64,000 bases of DNA from positions 16,074,065 through 16,138,064 of the forward strand of contig OZ018416.1 in assembly GCA_963969595.1 (NCBI GenBank). Reading direction: 5' to 3'. The stretch is from Neckera pumila (Eukaryota > Streptophyta > Bryopsida > Hypnales > Neckeraceae). Shown one piece after another: positions 1 to 11,151 of this stretch (positions within the stretch are counted from its first letter, which is position 1; each line of letters starts with the position of its first letter). The notes under the pieces were generated by a model that was not told the DNA's origin, did not search any database, and saw nothing but the letters and a program-made list of their open reading frames with translations. A program made the position numbers and the translations under genes.

Positions 1-589
1 AGAGCCTATAGTTATATGTGTCCAAAAATGTTTTTTTTTCTAAAATTTGGTACTTGTACTAGAATGACAGTTTTAGAGCAGTCTTGGTGAAAATATAGTC
101 AAAAACCTTTAGGGGTTAATCAATCGCACGAATGAGGTATGGCTTGATGAAAAGACAATAAAATGAAGTTGGAGTTCTCTAGAAGCCAAGTTTCTTGTCG
201 GTTGGCAAGGTCATCCCAAAAATTTGACCTTTGGAAAACTACCCTTATAAAAAAGTGTTTGCCACATAGGCAAGCCATGTCATTTTTTCATCCATGCTTG
301 AAGTTTTCTCTCCGACAAATCTTGGTCATACTATAAATCCAATATGTTGAAGAACGAAATGTCCTCCAATCATATTGCTCCATTCCCTATAATTCTTGAT
401 TGGCGCACTTCTCCACCATAGTGTAAAGCAATCTTAAGTAGCATTCAATGCACTTCCATCGTCCTAAAACTTTGAGTTTTGGATTCCTTTTCAAAGTGGA
501 TAATTAAGCTTATTGCAATAAAATTAAGGAAAACCAGAAGATCATTTTGGGATGGAGGGAGTACAAAACTAACACCACATAGCAACTTG

Positions 590-910
590 CTACTACACTA
601 AAAATGATATTTAGTGTAGTATGACATTTAGTGTTTTACCCCCCTACCAGCCACAACACTAAATCTGAATTGTAGCGGATTTAGTATTGTGTTGGACTTC
701 AATGCGCCGCCTCCGCCTCCGCCTCCGCTTCCTTGCAAGTTCATTTTTTTAACGTGTTCTAACACTAAATGTAAACCTTTTCAGATTTCAGATTTACCAT
801 AGAGCATATTTAGTGTTAGAAATTAGATTTAGTGTTACTTACTTATGGTATTTAGTGTCAAGGTTCGTAATTAGTGTTGCCAACACTAAATATCATTTTT
901 AGTGTAGTAG
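590..910. repeat. Inverted-repeat MITE with AACACTAAAT motifs
   Basis: The two ends form a perfect 28-bp inverted repeat (590-617 and 883-910) that begins CTACTACACTAAAAATGA. About ten direct or inverted copies of AACACTAAAT/ATTTAGTGTT are scattered inside, like the subterminal motif arrays of CACTA transposons. A short CCGCCT run (about 706-730) sits in the middle. No clear target duplication is seen and there is no coding capacity. Confidence 0.7.
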
Positions 911-2042
911 AACTAATGACAACCCGCCTAGACAAAAGCTTACTCTCCCATTTAATCCTTTGGCCCTTTACTACTATAGAACAAATAACTTAGAATTGCC
1001 TCTAACTATAGTCAAAGCAATCAATGACTTGCTTTCGAAAAGTAGAGTCTTTTTTAAATTCTAATGAGGGTCTTAGAGCAGATCCACCTCATCAAAGTAG
1101 AAAAGAATGTGAAATGGTGTTCACATAACAACTTTGTAAGACAGTTGCTGTTTTGTTTCCCCTCCTTCCAAAACAATCGCATTGCAATCCATACTTTACC
1201 CCTCGACAATGCCTTTTTCAACTCGTTTTACATCATCAATGATGTCATGAAAGGGAATGATTCTTCTATGGACAAAGGATTGAATCATTGTATGAGATTT
1301 TTTGTAGGCACAAAAGACTTCAAAAATGGCCTGGGCGGAGCCTTGTAGCATTGCCCAAGAAACCCAGAAAGCCTTTAGCGGTGATGCAATGGAGCTTGAA
1401 AGCACCTCCTTCCCGCAACAGTCTCGATTACGCCTACGTTTGTGTGTACGATGGAGCTGTTCTTAGTCGAAACAACTATAGCATACTCGAGGAATCTTAA
1501 CCACAAGATAATAGAACTCAATTTGGGAATTGAAGAAAAAGAGCCAGTAAAACTTTAAAAAGAATCCCAAATGCTAATTTTCTATGGTGATGGTAGACAA
1601 ACAAACGATTAAAGTAGAAGCATCTAAAGTAGACATGAGTCGTATATGGACATCTAGAAAAGGACCTAAATGTATGTGCAAGTGGATCCAAAGTGGATAG
1701 GTGGGGATCCAAAGTAGACAAGAAAGGTTCCAAGAAGTTGTCATTGTCATGAGGGAGATTCTTGCGTTGGCCAATCACATGTGTGTGAGTCAAGCTTACA
1801 TGTGTGTGATCCAATGTGTTACTTTTGGATGTTTCCGTGCCCACTTTGATATTAGTCTAGTGTTCATAATAGGTGCATCTACATGGTTATTTTCAAAAAT
1901 TTGTATTATATTCATACAAGCTCAAAAAAAATACGAAACCAATTTTTTTGGTTTCTTGAACCATTTCTTAACAAACGCATATCATTTTATTCTTGAACAT
2001 CTTGAACAAATGTCTGATTTAGGTGCTTCTATGCTTACCTTA
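911..2042. other. AT-rich intergenic, no gene recognised
   Basis: Short open frames occur on both strands but none has a recognisable domain, codon bias or splice structure. I see nothing else supportable here. Confidence 0.5.
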
Positions 2043-2392
2043 GAGCATCTCCTGCACTCCTCCAAATAGACAAGCTCCTTCAATCCAAATCCATCTAGTG
2101 CAGAGGGAATGGCCACTTGTATCTCCAATAGTGCAACTCCCTAAAATGTACTCTGTACTTCCAACCTATCACAAGTCATAGAACTTGCAAAAGCAATAAG
2201 TAAGCTATCATTTATTATGACGACTTGTTAATCCCAAGAGAGTATATAGGGTATAGAGGGTTAGCGACTCCTTCAAATATGGCCTTATTTGAAGGGGAAA
2301 GTTGTGGTAGAGGCCAAAATACACTAGAATTGATTGCTTATCATCCAAAAATTAGAGGAGAGGGGTTCTTTGGAGGGTTGCAGGAGATGCTC
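2043..2392. repeat. Tourist-like MITE (TTA target duplication)
   Basis: Ends read GAGCATCTCCTGCA at 2043 and the inverted TGCAGGAGATGCTC at 2392, flanked on both sides by TTA (2040-2042, 2393-2395). A three-base TTA duplication fits PIF/Harbinger elements. A smaller internal hairpin (CCTTCAAATA / TATTTGAAGG type) lies near 2269-2295. Non-coding, about 350 bp. Confidence 0.65.
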
Positions 2393-2529
2393 TTACGATA
2401 TTCTGGCAAGTAAACTGAGGTGCAAACTTGAGTTCTCTTTGCACGGACTTCACGTGCTGCGGGAGGCAAATAAGGCCATGTTTCCTTGTTGATATTTTGT
2501 CATTTTTCCATTCACCCAATGCTCCATTA

Positions 2530-2779
2530 AGGTGGGTACACCCAAATGCGCCACTAACCTTAAACCGCCATCTATACTCTCTGTACATTTCCAAAATCAG
2601 TTCTTTTAGGACTCAACTTTGTTCTTTAATAACTTTTGCATACAGTATCCAAATGCTACGTTCTTTGATGCGTTGGAACCTACTTTCACTTATCAACAAG
2701 ACAATAGGAAAATCTGACCAGCCTAGTCATAATAAGTAGGCACAGTGCCAATTTGTGGCAGTTTTGGGTGTACCCACCT
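2530..2779. repeat. Tc1/mariner-type MITE (TA target duplication)
   Basis: Left end AGGTGGGTACACCCAAA and right end TTTGGGTGTACCCACCT are perfect inverted repeats, each flanked by TA (2528-2529, 2780-2781). The length is 250 bp. Open frames running through it are chance. Confidence 0.7.
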
Positions 2780-5700
2780 TATCTTGCCCTGTTTTATTCA
2801 TCAATTGCTTGTTGACAGACTTATGACAATGCGACAGAAGGCGGGTCAAGGCTCCTTTACACATTATGGTAGTATGCTCTTAAAGCGACCAATTAAGCCT
2901 ACCTAATTCATCATTGACAGTAGAACATACTTCAAGCAACATGTCAGTCCTTCCTAAATAGGGTCGCAATTAGAACATGGTTGATTTTAGATGTAGTTAC
3001 CTTACTACTCAATACTCCCTCATGAGCAAGGGACGTGGCCATTGTCATGTCAGTTTGTCACTTTTCTTATCTTCATATTCTTTAGTCAACCTAGAAGTAT
3101 TTTTACATTCCATACAATGAACTGGGAGTAAGGTAGGATGCTCTAAAAGCAACCGGCTTCTTCAAATCAACCCTACAAAATGGTACTGAAAAGATATGAG
3201 TTGGTCTTTAAATGGACCACTTAAGTCATTGATTGCCCCCCCAAAAAGTATTCTTTATTGAAAGAGCCAGTCATTGGCCTTGCTTTCCTCAAATCACTTT
3301 AGAAGTTGTAAGTGGACGCATTTTGGGAGACCTAGGGTCACAAATAGGTACCTACAACAGAAATCTTTGAAAATTCATAACTAATTCAAAAATGCTTCAA
3401 AAAATATGAAACGACTTGGGTTACGTTTGGCATCCATTTTGTAGGCCGGTAGCCGACCAATCTTATACTTTCTAGGAATTTTTTATTACTGTGCATAGAA
3501 TTGTTTATGCATAGTATTCTATGCTTAGGAATAAAAATTTCCTAGAAAGCTATGTGTTTGTGTACACCACATCCATTGTAACTTTTAGCAAGGATGTCTA
3601 TCAGTGCAATTTCCACCTTCAATTTCGAAGATTAAAAAAAAACAATCTTTCTATAAAAATTATGGAAGAAAACAATAGAATAAAGAATGCAGTTTTCTAG
3701 TAGCACAAAATATCATAATGTTTGACATGTACTAAATAAAAGGATAAATTAGGTTTGATAGTTGAATTTGACTTCAAGGTGTTCAAGTGCATTGATGATT
3801 TTGATGTAGTAGATAACCAAAGTCTCTTTTACAACACTGAGAGTGTGCCACTCCTTGTTATGTTAGTAAATAACAATTTCTACTATCGTAATGACTCAAA
3901 ATTAATTTTATAATGAATTTTTTGTTTTACTTTTATTTTACAAAGTCCAAAAATAAATTAAAAAATTAATATCTCTCCCTTTCAATACAATTGTCGACGG
4001 TTATGCGCAATAGTGTAAAATCCTAGTTATGAATTTTGAAGTTGGAATCACACAAGTTTCTAAATGCATCCACCCTTTCAATTGAGGCTGCCATTGATAC
4101 ACTAAAAGAAAAAACATATAACTTTGTACATTAGAGAATGCTTTTATAGACCATCTAAAGAAAATAGTTTGTTCATTGAAATTATTTGATCTCCTTCAAA
4201 GTAGCACTTAACCTCTAAAAGACTATGGCCTTTTTCTTGTCAAAAAATAACCTTTGAACTATTATTTGTAGTACAAAGAGCAAAAAACATTCAAAATTGT
4301 TCTTCTTGCATATCTAATTGTAGGATCTTGCACTAGACTAGTATAAAAATGTGTGAAGGAAACTTTAGAAACTTTGGCCACTTAGATTGCAAAATGTTTG
4401 TGTTTGAAGTGAAGAAAACAAGGTTCTTTTTGCACCTTGTGTAATTAAAATATAAAGCTTTGATATTATAGCGAACTTCTAGTTTTTATAATATAGCATT
4501 TGAATTTTAAAAAATAATCATGAAGCTTGAGTTCAGGGTTTAGAATTTTTTTATTATAAAAAAGCCTTTTTTTATTCTTTTAGAAGTTGTTAAATGAAGT
4601 AGGTACATGATGGACGGAAAACTAATTCATTAATAGTTTAAAGATAGAATTGAAATACAATAATCCAATGGTGAGATTGTTCTAACAATCAAATTTAACT
4701 CGAAGTGTTCAAATGACCATTTTTTGGTTGCTGCCCAACTTCAGGTAGGATTTTCGGGCATTATTTTTTTTTTCAAATTTTTTATTTTTGTCTTTTTTCA
4801 ATGATTGGGTTATCTTTCAATATATATACTCAAAACTCAAATCGCTATGGTCAAACAAAAATTATAAGAGAAATAGCACAAAGTATTTATGTTTGCCTAG
4901 TGTTGAAAAACTTATTATTTTGGGAAAGTATTGGTGTTCTCATTACTAGATCTTATGCACTTTTTCACAAATCAATAGAAACCACAATTTTGACTAATCA
5001 AAGAAAAATTCAATAGCTAAAGGTAAAAACTATATTTTTGGTGAGTTTTTAAAGTTATATCTTCAAAATTCATTTTAAGAGAATCTACAAATAATTTTTT
5101 TAATATTGACTATACAGATACTTTTTTACTTTTTGTGCTTCATATTATCTTTTTTTTTGTAAACTTCAAAAAAAGTTTTAGAACTCATAATTTAAAATAA
5201 ATAAATTTATAGGGTTAACACCTAAAAGTCCAAGGGGTTTGGACAAAATACAAATGTATTATAAAAGTGAATATTGAGATAAAAAACAAACCCTATATAC
5301 ATTATTTTCAAGAAGATGCTTTAATTGCCTACAAAAAAATATGCTCCATAATTTTTTCATCTCTTATCCAAATGAAACAAAACAAACCTTTTCCATTAGA
5401 AAACAATATTATCTAATAAAAAATTTTAATTTGTTTTGAATTTTTGTAGCTTTATTTTGATGCATGTAGAATGAAAAAATGTAGTTCTTTGTAGCATAAT
5501 TTTGCTACCAGGAATCCATTGAAAAAAAATCATACTCCCATAAAGCTAATGTATTTTCTATCCTCAAAAAAATCTCAAAAAAGAATGTGGAAAATTAAGC
5601 TTATAAGAGTATATTTGAATTACCATTTGTTTCTTGAGGGGACAAATATAGTATCCTTTAGGGGTTAATGTCTTCAACTAACAATTTCCTCCCTTTCACA

Positions 5701-6777
5701 AACCTTGTTCAGAGCTTGATGTTTGAGTTGAAGAATTAAATTGATGTTATATAAAAGTCTTAACTACGATGTTGCAGCAATGCTTTGCCACCTAAGATTT
5801 CAGTAATACATTCATCCATTCCTTAACTGTCAATCGAATCCAACTAGAAAGTTACTAAGATCCCTACATAAATGAACCTACAACTCTACACCTTAATTTG
5901 CACTAGGATGGTTACACACACACATGACAAGAATAGATGAAAAGTGATGAAGGCTTTTCCAAAAAGTCTTTAAAGAGCTTACATATCAATCAAATTAAAA
6001 TATAAAATAAAACTAGCTACCATGCATGAGTGTCATTAAAGGTCATTTTTGTCCCTAAAGTTCCATGTATCATCTTGTAATTGGTTTCAAATGATGTGGA
6101 CCTTTCAAAATTTGATGTGGAAACAGAATTTTGACTTCTTTGTCAAATTTGACCTCTAGGTGCAATTAATCTATTGACTTGAATGTTGATTGGTCATTTT
6201 TAAGGAAAAATATTGTCCATAAAATATATTTTTTTGACCCTAATCTCTTCACATTTGGCAATGTACCCGCCGTGATATGAGTCTCAATTGATGAGTCCTA
6301 GTTAGCGAGTCCCAAAATGAAATGGGTAGGGCTCAGTGGGGAGTTGGGTTTCATTCAAGGGCGGTTAGCACCGGTGGGATGAAGTGCTTGGACATCAATG
6401 GAAGTTAAGTCCCATGTCATCAAATGACGTGCCTAGTGTCTTGTGGAAGTTAAATTGTTGGAGTTGAGTATTGGGAATCCTGGAGGAATGGGGAACCCCA
6501 TGACTAGAGTTGGAATCAAATATTGTGGATGCATGGCATGTGCAATGTTAGAAGATTGCAATCCCTAATGTCACTAGCTAGAAGTTAAATGCTAGAGAAG
6601 CACTTTGGGTGAGCTTAAGGTGGTATCACTAAGGGGCGCAACATTGAGGTGCATCTAGATGTGAAATTAGACATTCAAAACTTTTGAATGACACATTACA
6701 CATTGGTATATATACAGATTTTCCTTGAATATTTGTTGGGCTCAAAAGTTTAAAAATGCATCCATGTATGGTACAAG
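2780..6777. other. AT-rich intergenic, no gene recognised
   Basis: About 4 kb of AT-rich DNA with poly-A/T runs. Copies of a GGTAG(T/G)ATGCTCT motif near 2870 and 3130 match the terminal repeat of the MITE at 62.59 kb, so degraded relatives may be present. Apart from the hairpin at 3468-3549 I see no gene or RNA. Confidence 0.5.
3468..3549. repeat. 82-nt near-perfect hairpin
   Basis: CTTTCTAGGAATTTTTTATT at 3468 pairs with AATAAAAATTTCCTAGAAAG ending at 3549. A second, inner inverted repeat (TGCATAGAAT / ATTCTATGC) continues the stem. The size is like a small MITE or a miRNA-like precursor, and sequence alone cannot separate these. Confidence 0.55.
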
Positions 6778-6990
6778 CACTATAAGAAATCCGCATTTTT
6801 TTTGACAAGCTTGGATTTTTGTAACGGATTTTGTTAGACATCTATATTGACATCTAGTTGTTTTTATGTTTTCATGATGTTACATTGGATATTATTTTGA
6901 CATAAAAACAATTAGATGTCAACTAAGATGTCTAACAAAATCCGTCACAAAAATCTAAACTTGTAAAAAAAACGTGGGTTTCTTTTAGTG
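6778..6990. repeat. CACTA-type MITE (AAG target duplication)
   Basis: Starts CACTATAAGAAATCCGC and ends GGGTTTCTTTTAGTG, flanked by AAG on both sides (6775-6777, 6991-6993). The arms pair for nearly the whole length, for example around ACATCTAGTTG / CAATTAGATGT. A 3-bp duplication with CACTA ends is diagnostic of the En/Spm superfamily. Non-autonomous, no ORF. Confidence 0.75.
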
Positions 6991-7164
6991 AAGGTATATG
7001 ATTCATCTTTTTATATTATTACAAGATTATAAGGTAAATACAATTAACAAAATACGGAGTAATTATTAAGTTCATGATCTTTACAAAATAAAATGTACAA
7101 ATTCCATGCTTATGTAGTAAATAACAATAGAATATTGATGTATATAAGCAAATATAGTGATATA

Positions 7165-7732
7165 CTATCCTTGTCCCAAAATAAAACCGAGGGTTTCAAA
7201 TATACTTGTTTCAAATTAAATTTGAAATTGACTCTCCACAATTTGATCGACAACAATTGAAGCTAGTTCAAACACCCTTACGCAAAGAATCCATAGATAC
7301 TACACTCTAAGAATCTATATAGCAATTCAATTACTACAGAGGAAACTGAAATGCAACCTCTAATCAACCAAAGGTAATGAATTCAACCCACAATATTGGC
7401 TACTAACAAATCTCTTTTTGAAAATATCTTGGAGTTGAATCATAAGACATTGTTGGAATTGAATAGAGAGGACATCATCAAACTTCCCTACACCATCGTT
7501 GCTCGGAGAATAATCCAAATTAATAGGACTTCACGGAGCAGTTCTAAAAGGTGTGAAATTTGTCAATTTCACCATCTGTTTTCAATATGCACCCGTTCAC
7601 TATTGACTTCCATTCTTTCACGCCTAGTGGAGTTGACTAAAAGCTACAATAACTACACAATTCCTTGAAAATAGGAATAATTCATATTAGCTATTTCCAA
7701 GAAACCCCGGATTTATTTCGGGACGGAGGGAA
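7165..7732. repeat. Stowaway-like element (TA target duplication)
   Basis: The left end CTATCCTTGTCCCAAAATAA and the inverted right end (reading outward TTCCCTCCGTCCCGAAATAA) resemble the Stowaway consensus. The similarity runs on into GGGTTTC on both sides. TA dinucleotides flank it (7163-7164, 7733-7734). At 568 bp it is long for the class. An internal 90-codon frame (7396-7668) has no recognisable domain. Confidence 0.6.
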
Positions 7733-8499
7733 TATTAACATAATAATAGTCAATGTTGCATATGTATTGAATAGAAGACTTTCCAAAGCTTAGAATGGAG
7801 CAATTTATGTAGCACTTGATGCAAAATAAGATTCTAATATGCACCCAAAGTACATAAAGTTCTAGATTTTTGCCACCAAAGTTAAGTATCTTCCAACAAT
7901 CTATATGTAGGATTAGGTGTAGAAAAAACTAAGCAAAGATAAATTTGTGTTGCTATTTATTAGGCAACATGACAACAAGACAATAAATATAATAAGTAGT
8001 TAATAAGTTGAATCAAAATTCAAATGCAATCTATAATAAGAATTATAAAAGGGACACCAAAAAGGACGACATATCATTGCTCCCTTGCACAATAAGAACA
8101 AAATATTCAGCGACTAGGCCCTCTAAAATTTGAGTATGGCTTAGGATTTGGAAGCATTACTTGTCAACTTGAATATGCCTTTGAACTATAGATCCACAAT
8201 TGATGTCACAATTGAATACTCACACTACAAGAGTGACAGCATTTCCTTGTTGAAAAACACAGATTTGGCGTTGGATGCAACAAATATATGGGATAGATTT
8301 TATTAGATTCAATACAAATTTCTTCTAGTGGACCAAACGCTAGAGAACACCAATAATGCGCAACATTGAGAGAGGCTGGCTGGCTAAGGAGGTGAAAAAG
8401 CTATGAAAAAGGAGGTGAAAAATTTGTGTCAAGTCGGTAGAAGTAGTCATAGGGGTTAGAAGACGAAGTTTGCGTGAGGGCTAGAGGCCCATCCACTTT

Positions 8500-9240
8500 G
8501 ACTACCGGTAGATCATCACCACAAAGAAGTCAAATCTGCATCTACGCTTCATGAAGATGTCCACCAGTTTGCACTAAGACGTTAAAGATCACTTGGCCAT
8601 TGTGCTGATTTAGGCCCATTCGATTCTCCTATAATCCAAAAGATCTCTCCAAATGTGAAGCCTCAATCCTTTGATAGTCCAACATATATTGGCAGTTGAA
8701 GACTATGTTGTTTCTCTGGATCCAGAGAGACTAGAAGACGATCATGTGCACTTCAAGCTAGATTCTTTTGAATCTATTGAATTTCCAGGGAATGTCTATT
8801 GAAAAGATGCCTTTTTTTCCATGCGAGAGGCTGCTATGGGCCTCAAGCATCTTTGCCATAAAAGAGTGTTGAGGATATGGAAGACAATCTGGCCATTTTG
8901 CCATTGAAGTGCACTAGGAAGGAAGCGTGGTTGCTTTGGCACAAAGTAGTGGTTGTGAACTATTGAAGTGGGCGAATTGATGACACAATCAACATCGAGT
9001 GCACGGTTTGTCCAAGGCGATTGGAAGAGATTGTGCTATACAAATTTTAGGAATGTTGTTCACCTCAACACGCTTGGCAATAGGCATTCTACATCCAGGA
9101 GCTTTGAATTTTACAAACCACGGACATAGGCACCCCTCTTGAACCTTCCCCCGCAAAAAGCCTATCCTTACAAGATTAACACCAAAGAAACACATCTTGA
9201 ACCAAATTCATCCATGATGTTCATCATAAGGTAAACTAGC
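8500..9240 (-). pseudogene. Possible LINE reverse-transcriptase tail relic
   Basis: On the minus strand a broken reading shows a stretch like the terminal part of plant non-LTR retrotransposon ORF2 (zf-RVT region): SLWIQRNNIVFN followed by a leucine/arginine-rich helix, near 8640-8740. Upstream is an open frame at 8989-9195. Stops and frameshifts interrupt it throughout. The match is by pattern only and could be chance; a translated search against LINE proteins would settle it. Confidence 0.3.
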
Positions 9241-9410
9241 CCATCACGAAGACATTGTTGAGAATTAAAAAAAATCCACGTAGAGACAAATGTGAGAAAT
9301 GAGGAAAGTTAAAATTATATTTTTTTTGGTATAAATTTGTCATAAATTTTTAAAGTAAGTTTTCCAATTGGTCAAAAAGAGACCAAACCAACAAAATGTG
9401 TATCTATAAT

Positions 9411-9640
9411 CACTGCAAAAGAAAGGGGTGTTTTAAGTATAGTCCTATAAATAATAATCTCTTAAAATTATTATTTTACGCAGGAAGAGATTATTATCAT
9501 CACAGGAAGAGATTTTTGTAAAATTTTATTAGAAATACATATATTTTCAGTAAAATTTTACTAAAAATATTTCAAAAGGTCATTATTTATAGGACTATAC
9601 TATTAGGACTATAATTAGAACATCCCTTTCTCTTGTAGTG
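9411..9640. repeat. CACTA-type MITE (AAT target duplication)
   Basis: Starts CACTGCAAAAGAAAGGGGTG and ends CATCCCTTTCTCTTGTAGTG, flanked by AAT at 9408-9410 and 9641-9643. The arms share TATAGTCCTATAAATAATAA and its inverse, so the single strand folds almost end to end. About 230 bp, non-coding. Confidence 0.75.
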
Positions 9641-10065
9641 AATGGTCATCTTATTCATCGAAAGTAGTCACAATATTTTTTTACAGAAAAACCACTTCCT
9701 GTGATGAATTTATGCTTAAAAGATGGAAGTTCCTATTGCAATCATTAATCATCCATAATTGTCATCCAAGACATTGATTGTGGCCACTAATTCAACCTAT
9801 TGTAGTCCAAATTTCATTTTTTGAAAAAAATCTTTCATAGGTTCATGCAAGACTTGGATGGGTCATTTCTTAGGTGTCTATGATATTTTTTTTGCCTGTG
9901 ATGGGTTGATTTACCTTCACTATAGAATGACACCGTGTCTTTTGTCTATGATGAATTGGTTCACCTTAACCCTAGAATGATGATGTGCGTCAAAGTGGTC
10001 CAATGGATGACTTTAGTTGGGATTGAAGGATGAAAATAAATAAATTTTATTAGTGGTTCAATGGA

Positions 10066-10484
10066 CACTATAAGTAACTTGTGTTTTATGTGAATATTTT
10101 ACACTACAAAAGAATGTTTTCAGTGAGATTTTGAGGTATAGTCCTAGACATAAGATTTTAAATAATGACCTTTAAGGCAATTTTCAGCAAAATTTTACTA
10201 GAAATACATGTATTTCTAGTAAAATTTTGCTGAAAATTGCTTTAGAAGTCATTACTTAAAACTTTATGTCTAGGACTACACTTAAAAACTCACCTAAAAC
10301 ACCCCATTTTCTTGTAGTGTTATAATTTTTGCAAACGGATTTCAGGTGATATCAAATAGAACAACTTGTGTTTTTATGTCAATAATAACGTCCAATGTAA
10401 CATCTAGTTATTTTCTTTGGCATCACCTAAAATCTGTCTGCTAAAATTATACAATGTCACAAAAAAAACGGGTTCCTTATAGTT
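10066..10484. repeat. Older CACTA-like MITE split by a younger one
   Basis: Its left remnant (10066-10101) starts CACTATAAGTAAC and its right remnant (10320-10484) ends GGGTTCCTTATAGTT. The reverse complement of the right part matches the 6778-6990 element, for example around GACATAAAAACA. The 10102-10319 element sits inside it, giving a clear age order. Confidence 0.6.
10102..10319. repeat. Nested CACTA-type MITE (TTA target duplication)
   Basis: Starts CACTACAAAAGAATG and ends CATTTTCTTGTAGTG, with TTA on each side (10099-10101, 10320-10322). The arms pair over TAGTCCTAGACATAA and its inverse, with a palindromic centre around ACATGTATTTC. It is similar to the 9411-9640 element, so the same family moved at least twice here. 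Confidence 0.75.
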
Positions 10485-11151
10485 GGTATGACTTTAATTA
10501 AGACTGTATGATGAATTTTGTTTGGATGATTTTTTTTTCCATTAATGGTCCAATGGATGACTTTAGTTGAGACTATAGATGATTTTTATAGAAGAAGATG
10601 CTTAATCCACAACTGAAAATTTTGAAAACTTCATAAATTCCAATTTTTGGGCTAGATTGCTAGAACCATGGTTTGGTAATTTTCTAATTTTGAAATGACG
10701 TAATAACTTCGGTTTATACCCTAATGTTATAAACTATAACATTTATCTATGGTGAAAATTTCAGTTTTTTTGGATATATTTTGTATTCGATATAAAGTTT
10801 CTTCATTTTTTTTCTTAAGAAATTCACAATAATTTAAATTCTTTCCCCAAAATTTGAATAATTTATGACTTGTACATAACATTTAGTGGCCTTCATGCCT
10901 ATTGCCTTTCCTTCATGCACTCTGCTCAATACATTGAGCCTCCACTTGTCTACTTTGCTCATCACATTGAGCCTCCACTTGTCCACTTAGGTATTGATGA
11001 AGTACTCTTGAATGCAAAATATTCCACACCATCAAATATAGAATCAAGGCAGTGACAATGCATTTGTTGAATGTTATGTATAGTATTCTCCAGAAAGTCT
11101 TGCAATCCCATGTTTGGTTCTCAGCTAAGTAGTTTGATTTCAAAATATACT
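10485..11151. other. AT-rich intergenic, no gene recognised
   Basis: Holds a short direct repeat (CATTGAGCCTCCACTTGTC, twice, near 10933 and 10967). No gene, RNA or transposon end was recognised. Confidence 0.5.

Noticed and set aside
1064..2069. Several 60-120 codon frames on both strands
   Set aside because: Chance frames in AT-rich DNA; overlapping, without domains or codon bias.
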